The position numbers and the translations under genes were made by a program. From Marinilabiliales bacterium (lineage in GTDB: Bacteria > Bacteroidota > Bacteroidia > Bacteroidales > F082): a DNA stretch of 42,522 nt. Shown in pieces: positions 1 through 8,522 of the stretch; within the stretch, counting starts at the first letter, position 1; the number at the start of each line of letters is the position of its first letter. Below the pieces are notes generated by a model that searched no databases, was not told the DNA's origin, and saw only the letters and a program-made list of their open reading frames with translations. The stretch spans positions 1 to 42,522 of the forward strand of contig PKTD01000241.1 in assembly GCA_002869315.1 (NCBI GenBank), in the 5' to 3' direction.

Positions 1-21
1 ACCGTCACCCCATTCGTCACC

Positions 22-62
22 TAAAAAAACAGAACCCTTGCAAATATATTATCTACAAGGGT
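22..62 (-). terminator. Rho-independent terminator after tRNA-Leu
   Basis: An 8-bp stem (aacccttg at 33-40 with caagggtt at 55-62) is followed, reading the minus strand, by a T-rich tract (the A run at 23-29 of the plus strand). It lies about 17 bases past the 3' end of tRNA-Leu and would end the tRNA transcript. Confidence 0.75.
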
Positions 63-78
63 TTCTGATCACGCTAAG

Positions 79-163
79 TACTCGAGGCGGGACTTGAACC
101 CGCACGACCGCAATGGTCATTGGATTTTAAGTCCAACGTGTCTACCAATTCCACCACTCGAGC
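79..163 (-). tRNA. tRNA-Leu (anticodon TAA)
   Basis: Reading the minus strand, a 7-bp acceptor stem (GCTCGAG with CTCGAGT, one G-U pair) encloses a D arm with TGGTAGAC, an anticodon arm with loop CTTAAAA (anticodon TAA), a long class II variable arm and a T arm with GTTCAAGTC. The length of 85 nt and the long variable arm fit tRNA-Leu. The discriminator base is A, and the 3' CCA is not encoded and must be added after transcription. Confidence 0.95.
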
Positions 164-175
164 AGAATATTTTCA

Positions 176-213
176 AGAAAAAAACCCGATCCCCAAATTC
201 CGGATATCGGGTC
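176..213 (-). terminator. Terminator between the two tRNA genes
   Basis: The arms acccgat (184-190) and atcgggt (206-212) pair, and on the minus strand the hairpin is followed by a run of seven Ts. It sits 6 nt past tRNA-Gly and 13 nt before tRNA-Leu, so it could end the tRNA-Gly transcript and attenuate tRNA-Leu. Alternatively it could act as a processing hairpin in a joint transcript. Confidence 0.65.
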
Positions 214-217
214 TTGT

Positions 218-291
<74 letters not shown>

Positions 292-329
292 ATCAAAAAT
301 TTCGACTATTAGCCTCATTTTTGGAGGTG

Positions 330-362
330 CAAATGTAAAACTTTTTTCAATAAACAAACAAA
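330..362 (-). promoter_or_regulatory. Bacteroidota-type promoter of the tRNA unit
   Basis: On the minus strand TACATTTG (337-330) matches the TAnnTTTG -7 element. TTTG candidates for the -33 element lie 17 bp (355-358) and 21 bp (359-362) upstream. It is placed between the mutS stop codon and tRNA-Gly, about 38 bp from the mature tRNA end. Confidence 0.6.
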
Positions 363-384
363 AAAATTGATTTTTTTTTGCTTT

Positions 385-3000
385 TTACCCACCTAGTAGT
401 TTTTTTATCTCATTTAACTTCATAAGAGCCTCCACAGGAGTTAGTGTATCAATATTGGTGCTTAATATATCATCCTTAATCTGATGTAATAAAGGATCAT
501 CCAATTGTATAAAACTCAACTGGAAATCATCTGCCTTTGGCAAACTCTTTACTTTTTGATTCAACTCATGATTATTTCTGCTTTTTTCCAAAACAGCCAG
601 CATTTCTTTTGCCTTAGCCAAAACGCTTCTCGGCATACCGGCCATTTCAGCAACGTGAATCCCGAAACTATGCTCACTGCCTCCGCTTTTCAGTTTTCTG
701 AGAAAGATAATTTTGTTGCCTATCTCTTTTATGGCGATGTGATAATTTTTTATCCTTTCCATAGTCGAAGCCATGGAATTTAACTCATGATAATGCGTTG
801 CAAAAAGAACTTTTGGACGGAAAGCACCATGATTATGCAAAAATTCTGTAATCGACCATGCTATGGAGATTCCGTCATAAGTACTTGTTCCTCTTCCTAT
901 TTCATCTAAAAGTATCAGGCTTCTGTTGGAAATATTATTTAGAATACTGGCTGTTTCATTCATCTCCACCATAAAAGTTGATTCGCCGGAAGAAATATTG
1001 TCGGAAGCACCAACACGTGTAAAAATTTTGTCAACTAATCCGATTTCAGCCTTTCTGGCTGGAACAAAACAACCAATCTGTGCCATCAAAACTATTAAAG
1101 CCGTTTGCCGCAACAATGCTGATTTACCCGACATATTTGGCCCTGTAAGTATTATTATCTGCTGACTTTCATTATCCAGGAAAATATTGTTGGCAACGAA
1201 AGATTCACCAACTTTCATATTTTGCTCGATTACGGCATGGCGGCCTGATTCAATATTTATTGAGTAGCCTTCATTAAGTTCTGGTTTATTATATTTATTT
1301 TCCTTGCTGACAACTGCAAAAGATAATAAACAATCGAGTGCTGCTACTACGGAAGCATCAATTTGTATTTGCTTAACAAATTCAGATGCAAAAATTACTA
1401 TCTCATCAAATAGTTTTTGTTCCAATACCTGAATTTTCTCTTCAGCACCTAGAATTTTCTGCTCATATTCTTTTAATTCTTCGGTAATATATCTTTCCGA
1501 TCCTGTGAGAGTTTGCTTTCGATGCCACTCAACCGGAACTTTATCTTTATGTACATTGGTAACCTCCAGATAATATCCAAAAACATTATTATAACCTATT
1601 TTAAGAGATGGTATTCCAGTGTTTGCAGATTCTCTTTCCTGAATTTTCTTAAGGAAGTCTTTACCTGAAAAGGCAATATTCCTGAGTTCGTCTAGTTCGG
1701 CGGAAACTCCTTCAGAAATTACTTTTCCTTTGCCAATTGACATAGGTGGCTCTTCTTCAAGTGAAGTTTTTAATTTCTGGATAAGGCTTTCGCATTGATT
1801 CAACTGGTCGCCCATTTTTATAAGTTGGTCGAAATTGCTTGCCGAAATACTTGATTTTATTTCCTCAACAGCCTTAAGTGATCTTAATAACTGAGCTAGT
1901 TCCCTTGGATTTATCCTTGCCGTTGCAACCTTTGAAATTAGCCGTTCAAGATCACCAATTTTTTTAATGTGGGTTAAAACCTGATTTTTAAGTTTTTCAT
2001 TTTTCGTAAAAAACTCAACAACATCAAGTCTCGATTCTATTTTGGTTTTGTCCTTTAATGGCATGCTTATCCATCTGCGCAGCATGCGCGCTCCCATAGG
2101 GGATTCTGTTTTGTCTATGACATCAATTAAGGACATGCCATCAGGATTTAAACTGAACAGAAGTTCCAGATTCCTCATAGTAAACCTGTCGAGCCAGACA
2201 TAGTTGCCTTCGTCAAGCCGACTGATACCATTAATATGGTCTAACTTATCATGATGTGTTTCAAAAAGATAATGCAGAACTGCTCCTGCAGCAATAATTC
2301 CCAAAGGCATATTTTCAATTCCAAAACCTTTCAAAGATGTGGTATTGAAATGCTTTATCAACAGTTCATCTGCAAACTCATTGGCAAATACCCAGTCGTC
2401 GAAAACAGAAATGTAAAAACTATCTCCAAACCGCTCAATGAATTTATTTCTCTTTTGTCTCTGAACAACAACCTCAGAGGGCTGCAATCCTTGTATAAGT
2501 TTGTCGATATACTCATTATTACCTTCTGCAATAAAAAATTCTCCCGTTGATATATCTAAAAATGCTATACCATTATTTCCGGTTTCCTGATGTATGGCTG
2601 CCAGAAAATTATTTTTCTTTTGCTCGAGTACATTGTCATTAAGGGAAACTCCCGGCGTAACCAGTTCTGTAACACCTCTTTTTACAATTTTTTTTGCCAG
2701 TTTGGGATCTTCCAATTGGTCACAAATTGCTACTCTATAGCCTGCTCTTACAAGTTTCGGCAGATATGAGTCCAGTGAATGGTGAGGAAATCCAGCAAGC
2801 TCAACATAAGCAGCAGCGCCATTTCTTCTTTTTGTTAAAACAATACCCAGGGCTTTGGAAGTATTTATAGCATCTTCTCCAAAAGTTTCATAGAAATCAC
2901 CTACCCTAAACAGCAATAACGCATCTGGATATTTAGCCTTGATGTTATTATACTGCTTCATCAAAGGCGTTTCGGCATATTTTTTCTCAGATTTCGACAT
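385..3000 (-). CDS. mutS: DNA mismatch repair protein MutS
   Basis: MutS binds base mismatches and small loops as a dimer and, through ATP-driven clamp formation, recruits MutL. The 871-residue length is typical. Near the N terminus a PLMKQY segment precedes the mismatch-recognition motif DFYETF, whose F and E contact the mispair. Connector, lever and clamp domains follow. The ATPase domain has Walker A GPNMSGKS at 620-627, the GESTFMVEM segment, Walker B LILLDEIGRGTS and the conserved ATHYHEL histidine. A longer reading starts at ATG 3042, but family alignments begin just before PLMKQY, so I chose the ATG at 3000. The gene runs divergently from the TrmH-family gene, and the tRNA unit follows on the same strand. 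Nothing appears damaged. Confidence 0.97.
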   Translation of the reverse strand: MSKSEKKYAETPLMKQYNNIKAKYPDALLLFRVGDFYETFGEDAINTSKALGIVLTKRRNGAAAYVELAGFPHHSLDSYLPKLVRAGYRVAICDQLEDPKLAKKIVKRGVTELVTPGVSLNDNVLEQKKNNFLAAIHQETGNNGIAFLDISTGEFFIAEGNNEYIDKLIQGLQPSEVVVQRQKRNKFIERFGDSFYISVFDDWVFANEFADELLIKHFNTTSLKGFGIENMPLGIIAAGAVLHYLFETHHDKLDHINGISRLDEGNYVWLDRFTMRNLELLFSLNPDGMSLIDVIDKTESPMGARMLRRWISMPLKDKTKIESRLDVVEFFTKNEKLKNQVLTHIKKIGDLERLISKVATARINPRELAQLLRSLKAVEEIKSSISASNFDQLIKMGDQLNQCESLIQKLKTSLEEEPPMSIGKGKVISEGVSAELDELRNIAFSGKDFLKKIQERESANTGIPSLKIGYNNVFGYYLEVTNVHKDKVPVEWHRKQTLTGSERYITEELKEYEQKILGAEEKIQVLEQKLFDEIVIFASEFVKQIQIDASVVAALDCLLSFAVVSKENKYNKPELNEGYSINIESGRHAVIEQNMKVGESFVANNIFLDNESQQIIILTGPNMSGKSALLRQTALIVLMAQIGCFVPARKAEIGLVDKIFTRVGASDNISSGESTFMVEMNETASILNNISNRSLILLDEIGRGTSTYDGISIAWSITEFLHNHGAFRPKVLFATHYHELNSMASTMERIKNYHIAIKEIGNKIIFLRKLKSGGSEHSFGIHVAEMAGMPRSVLAKAKEMLAVLEKSRNNHELNQKVKSLPKADDFQLSFIQLDDPLLHQIKDDILSTNIDTLTPVEALMKLNEIKKLLGG

Positions 3001-3046
3001 AAGAGAACACAAAAATATAAAATGACTAATGTTATTCCACATTTTT

Positions 3047-3054
3047 TAATTTTG
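3047..3054 (+). promoter_or_regulatory. Predicted -7 box of the trmH-family gene
   Basis: TAATTTTG followed by C matches TAnnTTTG and ends 22 bp before the ATG at 3077. I see no clear TTTG at the expected -33 distance, so the call rests on the -7 box and its position. Confidence 0.4.
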
Positions 3055-3076
3055 CTTTTCAACAAATTGCTGATTA

Positions 3077-3625
3077 ATGAGAAAACTTAAGTTAGATGAG
3101 TTAAACCGGATAAGTGTTAAGGATTTTAAAGAGGCTGAGAAATTGCCTCTGGTAGTGGTACTTGATAATATCAGAAGTTTAAATAATATAGGTTCGATTT
3201 TCAGAACTGCAGATGGTTTTAGAGTTGAAAAAATTCACCTTTGCGGCATAACAGCATGTCCTCCACACAGGGATATTCAGAAAACGGCCCTCGGAGCTAC
3301 CGATTCAGTGGAATGGAAATATTTTGATAGCACACTGGATTCCATCCATGAATTAAAAAAAGAGGGCTATATAATACTATGTTTGGAACAGGTAGAAAAC
3401 AGCACTTATTTACACGATTTTCAACCCCAAAAAAACTCCAAATATGCCCTTGTTTTGGGCAATGAGGTCAAGGGTGTTGATGACCTAATTATTGAAAAAT
3501 CGGATTTTTATATTGAGATTTTGCAGATCGGCACCAAACATTCATTTAATGTGACCATAAGTGCAGGAATTGCAATTTACGACATAGCCCTGAAACTCAA
3601 ATATTTAGATTTAACGAAACTTTAA
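3077..3625 (+). CDS. TrmH/SpoU-family RNA 2'-O-methyltransferase
   Basis: This predicted SAM-dependent methylase would act on the 2'-OH of a tRNA or rRNA ribose using the knotted SPOUT fold. At 182 residues it is a bare catalytic domain without the N-terminal substrate-binding domain of RlmB-type enzymes. Motif 1 is visible as N31-I-R33 with N37 and G39 and the following FRTAD (R43 the likely catalytic arginine). Motif 2 is LGNEVKG at 127-133, and motif 3 lies at 147-165. Motif 3 departs from the usual IPQ-G-KHSLNVSVAAG pattern: it reads ILQIGTKHSFNVT, losing the usual proline. The family is clear but the target nucleotide cannot be read from sequence. The gene is monocistronic and divergent from mutS. 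Confidence 0.9.
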   Translation: MRKLKLDELNRISVKDFKEAEKLPLVVVLDNIRSLNNIGSIFRTADGFRVEKIHLCGITACPPHRDIQKTALGATDSVEWKYFDSTLDSIHELKKEGYIILCLEQVENSTYLHDFQPQKNSKYALVLGNEVKGVDDLIIEKSDFYIEILQIGTKHSFNVTISAGIAIYDIALKLKYLDLTKL

Positions 3626-3656
3626 CTTTATTCTCACGTAAAAAAGAATTAAAAAT

Positions 3657-3687
3657 ATTGTTTTAGAATTATTTTGTAGTAATTTTG
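3657..3687 (+). promoter_or_regulatory. Bacteroidota-type promoter of the OmpA/TPR gene
   Basis: ATTG (3657-3660) and TAATTTTG (3680-3687) are separated by 19 bp, matching the TTTG/TAnnTTTG arrangement of the Bacteroidota primary sigma factor. The predicted 5' leader to the ATG at 3768 is about 75 nt and AT-rich. Confidence 0.65.
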
Positions 3688-3767
3688 CATTTACCAAAAC
3701 CACGTTATTTCAAATTTTTAATATATTTGTAAATAATAATTTTATTTTGATAATAATTTATAAAATC

Positions 3768-6248
3768 ATGAAAAGAGTTTATTCTATTTTAACAAGCGTA
3801 TTTTTTCTAAGCATGATGATCCTACCGATGTCTTTTTACGGACAGGAGGAAGGAACAGATGATACTAAGAAAGAAGTGAAGAGTGCAAGTTTTAGTCCCT
3901 ACATTTTTGTGCAAGGGCAGTTTGGAACCAGTTGGTTTTATGGTGACTTAGCCAGATACCAATTTGCACCTGATTTGGAAAACACACAAGTGAGTGGTGG
4001 TTTTGGTGGAGGTTACCAATTCCTACCATGGTTAAATGCTCAAATGAATCTATTGAGAGGCTTTAATAGTGCTCACAGAAAAGTTATAACACCTAAAAAT
4101 GCCATAGGTACGGGAGCAGGTACATCTCAGGATATGAAGATGGATATGGATTACTGGAGTGGCGATATCATGTTGGGTATCAATGTTTCAAATCTATTGG
4201 CAGGTTATAAAGATCGATTAGTTACATTCGGTCTTCATGGTGGTGTTGGTCAAACACAGTTTAATTCCAGAACTTATGATGGAATTACAGGTGCGCGACT
4301 TGCAGGTAGAGGAAAATATGCTCCAGCAGGATCTACAGCTGAAGGTAAAGGGTTAGCTAAGCGTAAGGTTGCATTAACTGTGCCTGTAGGTGCTGATTTA
4401 AACTTTGCTGTTTCAGAAAAGTTTGATGTATTTGGTAAATATACTTATACCTGTATGGCAACTGATTGGGCAGACAATGTAATTCATGGTGAAATGGCTG
4501 TGAAAAATGACGCTTATTCTCAGTTAAGTTTAGGTTTGAGATATAAGTTTATCAGCAAGAGCCCAGCAAAGATGGCAAATAACTTCGATAAAGTTGAGTT
4601 AATGGCTGTTCCTAATCCACTTGAAGAAAGAGGAGATTCAGTAGCAGTTACTATTAAAGGTACTTTCCCTCCAAAATATTTCATTGAGAATGGTGTAATG
4701 TGTTTTACTCCTGTATTGAAATATGAAGGCGGTGAAACTGCTTTCGAACCTATGAAGTTTAAAGGTGAAGATGTAGAAGGTGACGGAACATTAATTTCAT
4801 ATAAGAATGGTGGTTCTTTCGTTTATACAGGAAAGATTCCTTATAAAGAAGGCATGGAAGTTTCAGAACTTTATGTAGCCCCTGTTATATATAATAACAA
4901 TGGAACGGAATATACTGATTGTGATGAAGCATTAGCAAACGCTCCTAAAGCAGTTCAAGCTGAGCCTAGAAAACTTGCTGATGGTGTTATTCACCTTTCA
5001 AAATTTGTTCGTCATAATGAGTCAGAAATTGTTGCACCTCATGGATATGAGTTAGAAACAGTTATTACTCAAACAGCTGATATTTATTTCCAGGTTAACC
5101 TTGCATATCTTAACAAGCGTTTACCTCTGAATAAAGATGAAGCAAATAAAGAAAAACTTGCTAATTCAACTATGGACATAGAAAATGGATGGGCAGTTAA
5201 AAATATTACTATCAACGGTTGGGCATCTCCTGAAGGAGAAGAGACTTTCAACGAAGGCCTTTCAATGAAGCGTGCTCAAACTGCTGAGAAGTTTATGAAG
5301 AAGAAAATTGGAGAAGATGCCGAGAATATGACATTTGTACTCAATGGTAATGGTCCTGATTGGAATGGATTCATGACTGCCGTTGAAGGTTCACAGATTG
5401 CTGATAAGAATGCAATCATCAATGTTGTTAACTCTGCAGATGCCAGCAAAAAAGAAGAAGAAATTCGCAATATGATTCTTATTTATCCTGAATTAGAGCG
5501 TGATATTCTTCCTCCATTACGTCGTGCTGAAATAAATGTAAATACATATGAGCCTAAGAAGCCAGCTGCTCAGATTGCTGAATTTGCTACTTCTGATCCT
5601 GCTCAGCTTTCAGTAAACGAAATATTATATGCTGCAACATTAACTGATGATCTTAATACTAAGAAACAAGTTTATGCTAATGCAATGAACCAATATCCAA
5701 AATGCTGGAGAGCAGTTAATAATGCTGCCGCCATCGAATTGGAAATGGGTAATGTAGATGCTGCAAAAGAATTATTGGCAAAAGCACTGGAGATGAATGA
5801 AAATTCTTCAGAGGTGTATAACAATATGGGAATTGTTGCTCTGCATGAAGGAGACTTCAATGCAGCAGAAGAGGCATTTACTAAAGCTCAGGATTTAGGT
5901 GCTGACGTAACTTATAATATGGGTGTTACCAAACTTTATCAAGGCGATTATGCCAAAGCAGAAGGTTTACTAGCAAATGCTGGTTGTGATTTCAACCGCG
6001 GTTTAGCTCAGTTATTAAATAGTAACTATAGCGGAGCACAAAAGACTTTCTCTTGTGTTGAACCTCAGGATGCAGAAACTATCTACATTCAGGCAGTTGC
6101 GGCTTCAATGAATAATGATAAAGAATCTACACTTAAGTATTTAGGAGAAGCTATTAAAGCAGATGCTAAGTATAAGAAATGTGCAACTAATGATATGGTA
6201 TTCTTAAAGTATCGCGATGATGCAAGTTTCCAGGCTTTAATAAAGTAA
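3768..6248 (+). CDS. Outer-membrane OmpA-like protein with C-terminal TPR repeats
   Basis: An 826-residue envelope protein. Residues 1-25 form a signal peptide ending near SFYG-QEEG. A region to about residue 265, rich in alternating aromatic and small residues, looks like an outer-membrane beta-barrel (FVQGQFGTSWFYGDLARYQF near its start, LGLRYKF near its end). A beta-rich middle section follows. An OmpA-like stretch around NGWASPEGEETFNEGLSMKRA resembles the peptidoglycan-associated domain, in which the SxEG motif and a following helix are typical. The last ~190 residues are TPR-like helical repeats (NNAAAIELEMGNVDAAKELLAKAL and similar). The first reading-frame start at 3747 is a TTG; the ATG at 3768 begins a proper signal peptide and is preferred. 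A structural role linking outer membrane, peptidoglycan and partner proteins is inference. Confidence 0.8.
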   Translation: MKRVYSILTSVFFLSMMILPMSFYGQEEGTDDTKKEVKSASFSPYIFVQGQFGTSWFYGDLARYQFAPDLENTQVSGGFGGGYQFLPWLNAQMNLLRGFNSAHRKVITPKNAIGTGAGTSQDMKMDMDYWSGDIMLGINVSNLLAGYKDRLVTFGLHGGVGQTQFNSRTYDGITGARLAGRGKYAPAGSTAEGKGLAKRKVALTVPVGADLNFAVSEKFDVFGKYTYTCMATDWADNVIHGEMAVKNDAYSQLSLGLRYKFISKSPAKMANNFDKVELMAVPNPLEERGDSVAVTIKGTFPPKYFIENGVMCFTPVLKYEGGETAFEPMKFKGEDVEGDGTLISYKNGGSFVYTGKIPYKEGMEVSELYVAPVIYNNNGTEYTDCDEALANAPKAVQAEPRKLADGVIHLSKFVRHNESEIVAPHGYELETVITQTADIYFQVNLAYLNKRLPLNKDEANKEKLANSTMDIENGWAVKNITINGWASPEGEETFNEGLSMKRAQTAEKFMKKKIGEDAENMTFVLNGNGPDWNGFMTAVEGSQIADKNAIINVVNSADASKKEEEIRNMILIYPELERDILPPLRRAEINVNTYEPKKPAAQIAEFATSDPAQLSVNEILYAATLTDDLNTKKQVYANAMNQYPKCWRAVNNAAAIELEMGNVDAAKELLAKALEMNENSSEVYNNMGIVALHEGDFNAAEEAFTKAQDLGADVTYNMGVTKLYQGDYAKAEGLLANAGCDFNRGLAQLLNSNYSGAQKTFSCVEPQDAETIYIQAVAASMNNDKESTLKYLGEAIKADAKYKKCATNDMVFLKYRDDASFQALIK

Positions 6249-6270
6249 AATAGAATAAATTATTATAAAG

Positions 6271-6310
6271 AAAAACCCGGCTTCTTTTTGAAGTCGGGTT
6301 TTTTATTTTT
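6271..6310. terminator. Bidirectional terminator between convergent genes
   Basis: The inverted repeat aacccggcttc (6274-6284) with gaagtcgggtt (6290-6300) has a short loop and is flanked by A and T runs on both sides. It can therefore serve both the OmpA/TPR gene and the minus-strand kinase gene. Confidence 0.85.
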
Positions 6311-6357
6311 TGTGAATTAATTATACTAGAGCATTGAAATACCCAGAATTGTAAAAA

Positions 6358-6990
6358 TTAAAATGTGATTCTGTGAACGCCCTTAGTATAATCTTTATTT
6401 AAGGTATCAATAATTGTTTGATAGTCATCCATATTATGAACAAAATCCAGATTATTGGTGTCCAGTATTAGTATCCTCATATCTCTTTGTTGATTCATAA
6501 AATCGAAATAACCACTCTGTATCCTGTCGAGATAGTCATTTCCAATTTCCTGCTCATAGGGCCTTCCACGTTCTTTAATATTCTGTTGTAGTCGGGGAGT
6601 ATCAACATATAAGAATACAAATAAATCAGGTTTAGGTAATTGAGTATGGATAATTTGAAAGAATCTGTTATATAATTTTAATTCATCTGCCGCAAGTGTT
6701 TTGCCGGCAAAAATTAATGACTTTATGATATAATAATCTGAGATGGTAAAGGTTTTAAACAAATCTCTATCACCTAATTGATCTTTGAGTTGTTGAAATC
6801 TGGATGCTAAAAATGACATTTCCAATGGAAAAGCATATTTGTCAGGTTCCTTATAAAATTTAGGTAAAAAAGCATTGTCCTCAAACTGTTCGAGTATGAG
6901 TTTAGCATTAAAATCTTTAGCTATCATTTTCGACAGGCTTGTTTTGCCGGCACCTATATTTCCCTCTATGGCTATAAAATTATAGTTCAT
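6358..6990 (-). CDS. Deoxynucleoside kinase (dAdo/dGuo kinase family)
   Basis: This predicted cytosolic kinase salvages deoxynucleosides by phosphorylating the 5'-OH with ATP or another NTP. The 210-residue protein opens with the P-loop G10-NIGAG-K16-T17 and continues with the substrate-pocket segment EQFEDNAFLPKFY. It then has a DYYIIKSLIFA segment at the place of the family's DRS motif and an arginine-rich lid ERGRPYEQE. The gene starts 3 bp after the folK stop codon, so the two are almost certainly co-transcribed. folK upstream and this kinase together form a small nucleotide/folate unit, an arrangement I believe recurs in Bacteroidota. Base preference (dA, dG or dC) cannot be assigned from the sequence. 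Confidence 0.9.
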   Translation of the reverse strand: MNYNFIAIEGNIGAGKTSLSKMIAKDFNAKLILEQFEDNAFLPKFYKEPDKYAFPLEMSFLASRFQQLKDQLGDRDLFKTFTISDYYIIKSLIFAGKTLAADELKLYNRFFQIIHTQLPKPDLFVFLYVDTPRLQQNIKERGRPYEQEIGNDYLDRIQSGYFDFMNQQRDMRILILDTNNLDFVHNMDDYQTIIDTLNKDYTKGVHRITF

Positions 6991-6993
6991 TAT

Positions 6994-7488
6994 TTATATG
7001 CTATTCACTTTTGATTCATCACTGCATTCATCCAGTAACTTAAGGTTAGTTTTATTAAATATTGGATGAACATAATAAGGAGCAATCTCACATAAAGGTT
7101 CCAAAACAAATTTTCTGAATTGTAAACGCGGATGCGGAATAATTAAGTCCTTTTCGTTTATTATATCATTATTGAAGTAGATAATATCAGCATCCAGTGT
7201 TCTGGATGAATATCCTTGTGATTTATTTCGCTTCCTTCCCAACTCCATTTCTATCTCCAGTAAACTATTCAATAATTCATTGGCTGAATAATTTGTTTCT
7301 ACCTTTAAAAGGATATTCAGAAAGTTGTTTTCCGATTCAAATCCCCAGGCTTCAGTTTCATATATTGCCGATTTATTTGAAATATATCCTGACTTTAAAT
7401 TAATTTTCTCCTCTGCTTCTTGTAAAAAAGACTTGCGTGGTTCAATATTTCCACCTAATAAAACAAAAGCGGTATTTTTATAAGACAT
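6994..7488 (-). CDS. folK: 2-amino-4-hydroxy-6-hydroxymethyldihydropteridine pyrophosphokinase
   Basis: FolK transfers pyrophosphate from ATP to 6-hydroxymethyl-7,8-dihydropterin, the step before dihydropteroate synthase in folate synthesis. The 164-residue length is normal. The family signature SSRTLDADIIYFND-like segment (two metal-binding Asp residues) is followed by IPHPRLQFRKFVLEPL, both diagnostic. The N-terminal loop reads LLGGNIEPRKSFL, where GGNIGDR is more common; this is a mild divergence. It is the first gene of a two-gene unit with the deoxynucleoside kinase (3-bp gap). Confidence 0.94.
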   Translation of the reverse strand: MSYKNTAFVLLGGNIEPRKSFLQEAEEKINLKSGYISNKSAIYETEAWGFESENNFLNILLKVETNYSANELLNSLLEIEMELGRKRNKSQGYSSRTLDADIIYFNNDIINEKDLIIPHPRLQFRKFVLEPLCEIAPYYVHPIFNKTNLKLLDECSDESKVNSI

Positions 7489-7507
7489 CAGAAAAAATTA
7501 ACTATGA

Positions 7508-7515
7508 CAAAATTA
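7508..7515 (-). promoter_or_regulatory. Predicted -7 box of folK
   Basis: The minus strand reads TAATTTTG, an exact TAnnTTTG match ending 19 bp before the folK ATG at 7488. The leader would be only about a dozen nucleotides. Confidence 0.5.
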
Positions 7516-7566
7516 AAAATTAGCCTAGTATAATTTTAAAAGATGATAATTATTTATTAAGAAAAT

Positions 7567-8319
7567 TTATTTGGCAGAATTGTAATTATAGTTTTCAATT
7601 CTATTTAGGATATTAGTTATTTTATTACCATAGTTCTTGTCGCTTGCCCATTTTCCAGTGAGATCGTCAACATGTTTTGCACTTCCTCTTTTTACAAATT
7701 TAAAACGACTATCAATAATTTTATTTTTCGGGGCTTTAGTAGTTGCATAAGCCTTAAGGTGTTGAATATGAGCACGTATTCCTTTTCTTTCATCTTCGAA
7801 GGAGAGGCCTTTCACTCCATTTCCTGTAACTCCTAATCCGCAAAAATTATTCTGATGCGGCTGAACGTCTCCACCAAAATTCAGAAAGCCTGTTTCCAAA
7901 CACATCTGGCTAAATGCCACATCATGATTAATACCTTCAATTTTTGATTCTTCATAATAAATTCGTGCTATCTCCTTCGATTTAATAAGGCTTATTTGAG
8001 GATTATTATTATGAAGGTAATAAGCCATTACATCAATGCTAAATCTGCCATCTTGAGCAATTTTTACTGAACTTTTTGTCTTTATAACCTTAGGAATATT
8101 TGTTTCCTTTTTGATATACCTGAGATCGAATGGCTTTAACCCAAATAAATTTGCGGAGTACGATTCCATTAAAAGAGAAGATGTATTAGTAAATTCAACT
8201 TCCGGAATAGTACTTACTGAAAAGGTATAAGAGCCTGAACTCATCAAAAGCATAATAAATGCAAGTAAAATCCCTCTATTAATTCTTGCTTTTGATATAA
8301 TATAGTTTACCTTTTTCAT
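7567..8319 (-). CDS. Exported glucosaminidase-domain protein (peptidoglycan hydrolase)
   Basis: A 250-residue protein with an N-terminal hydrophobic signal or anchor (about residues 16-34) and a C-terminal mannosyl-glycoprotein endo-beta-N-acetylglucosaminidase-type domain (PF01832, FlgJ/LytG fold) from about residue 105. The predicted catalytic glutamate is E142 in QMCLETGFLNFGG. The later NNFCGLGVTG, GIRAHIQHLKAY and GKWASDKNYGNKI segments are characteristic of the fold. It should cleave glycan strands of peptidoglycan in the periplasm, for wall growth or turnover. It stands alone, 78 bp before folK on the same strand, with no terminator seen between them, so read-through is possible. Confidence 0.88.
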   Translation of the reverse strand: MKKVNYIISKARINRGILLAFIMLLMSSGSYTFSVSTIPEVEFTNTSSLLMESYSANLFGLKPFDLRYIKKETNIPKVIKTKSSVKIAQDGRFSIDVMAYYLHNNNPQISLIKSKEIARIYYEESKIEGINHDVAFSQMCLETGFLNFGGDVQPHQNNFCGLGVTGNGVKGLSFEDERKGIRAHIQHLKAYATTKAPKNKIIDSRFKFVKRGSAKHVDDLTGKWASDKNYGNKITNILNRIENYNYNSAK

Positions 8320-8522
8320 GTAAATTTATCTTCAATAAAAGTCATAATTGTTTAGGGAACTTTTGCAAATAGCCCACTTGAATTATCCACAATTTTATGT
8401 TAATATTGTATTTGGTTTATTGGAAAGGCTAAACAGGCAATTCACCGATTAAATTCTACCGTTTACCGAATGATAATATACCAAATTAATTAATTAGCGT
8501 TATTTCGCAAAAAAATAATCTC

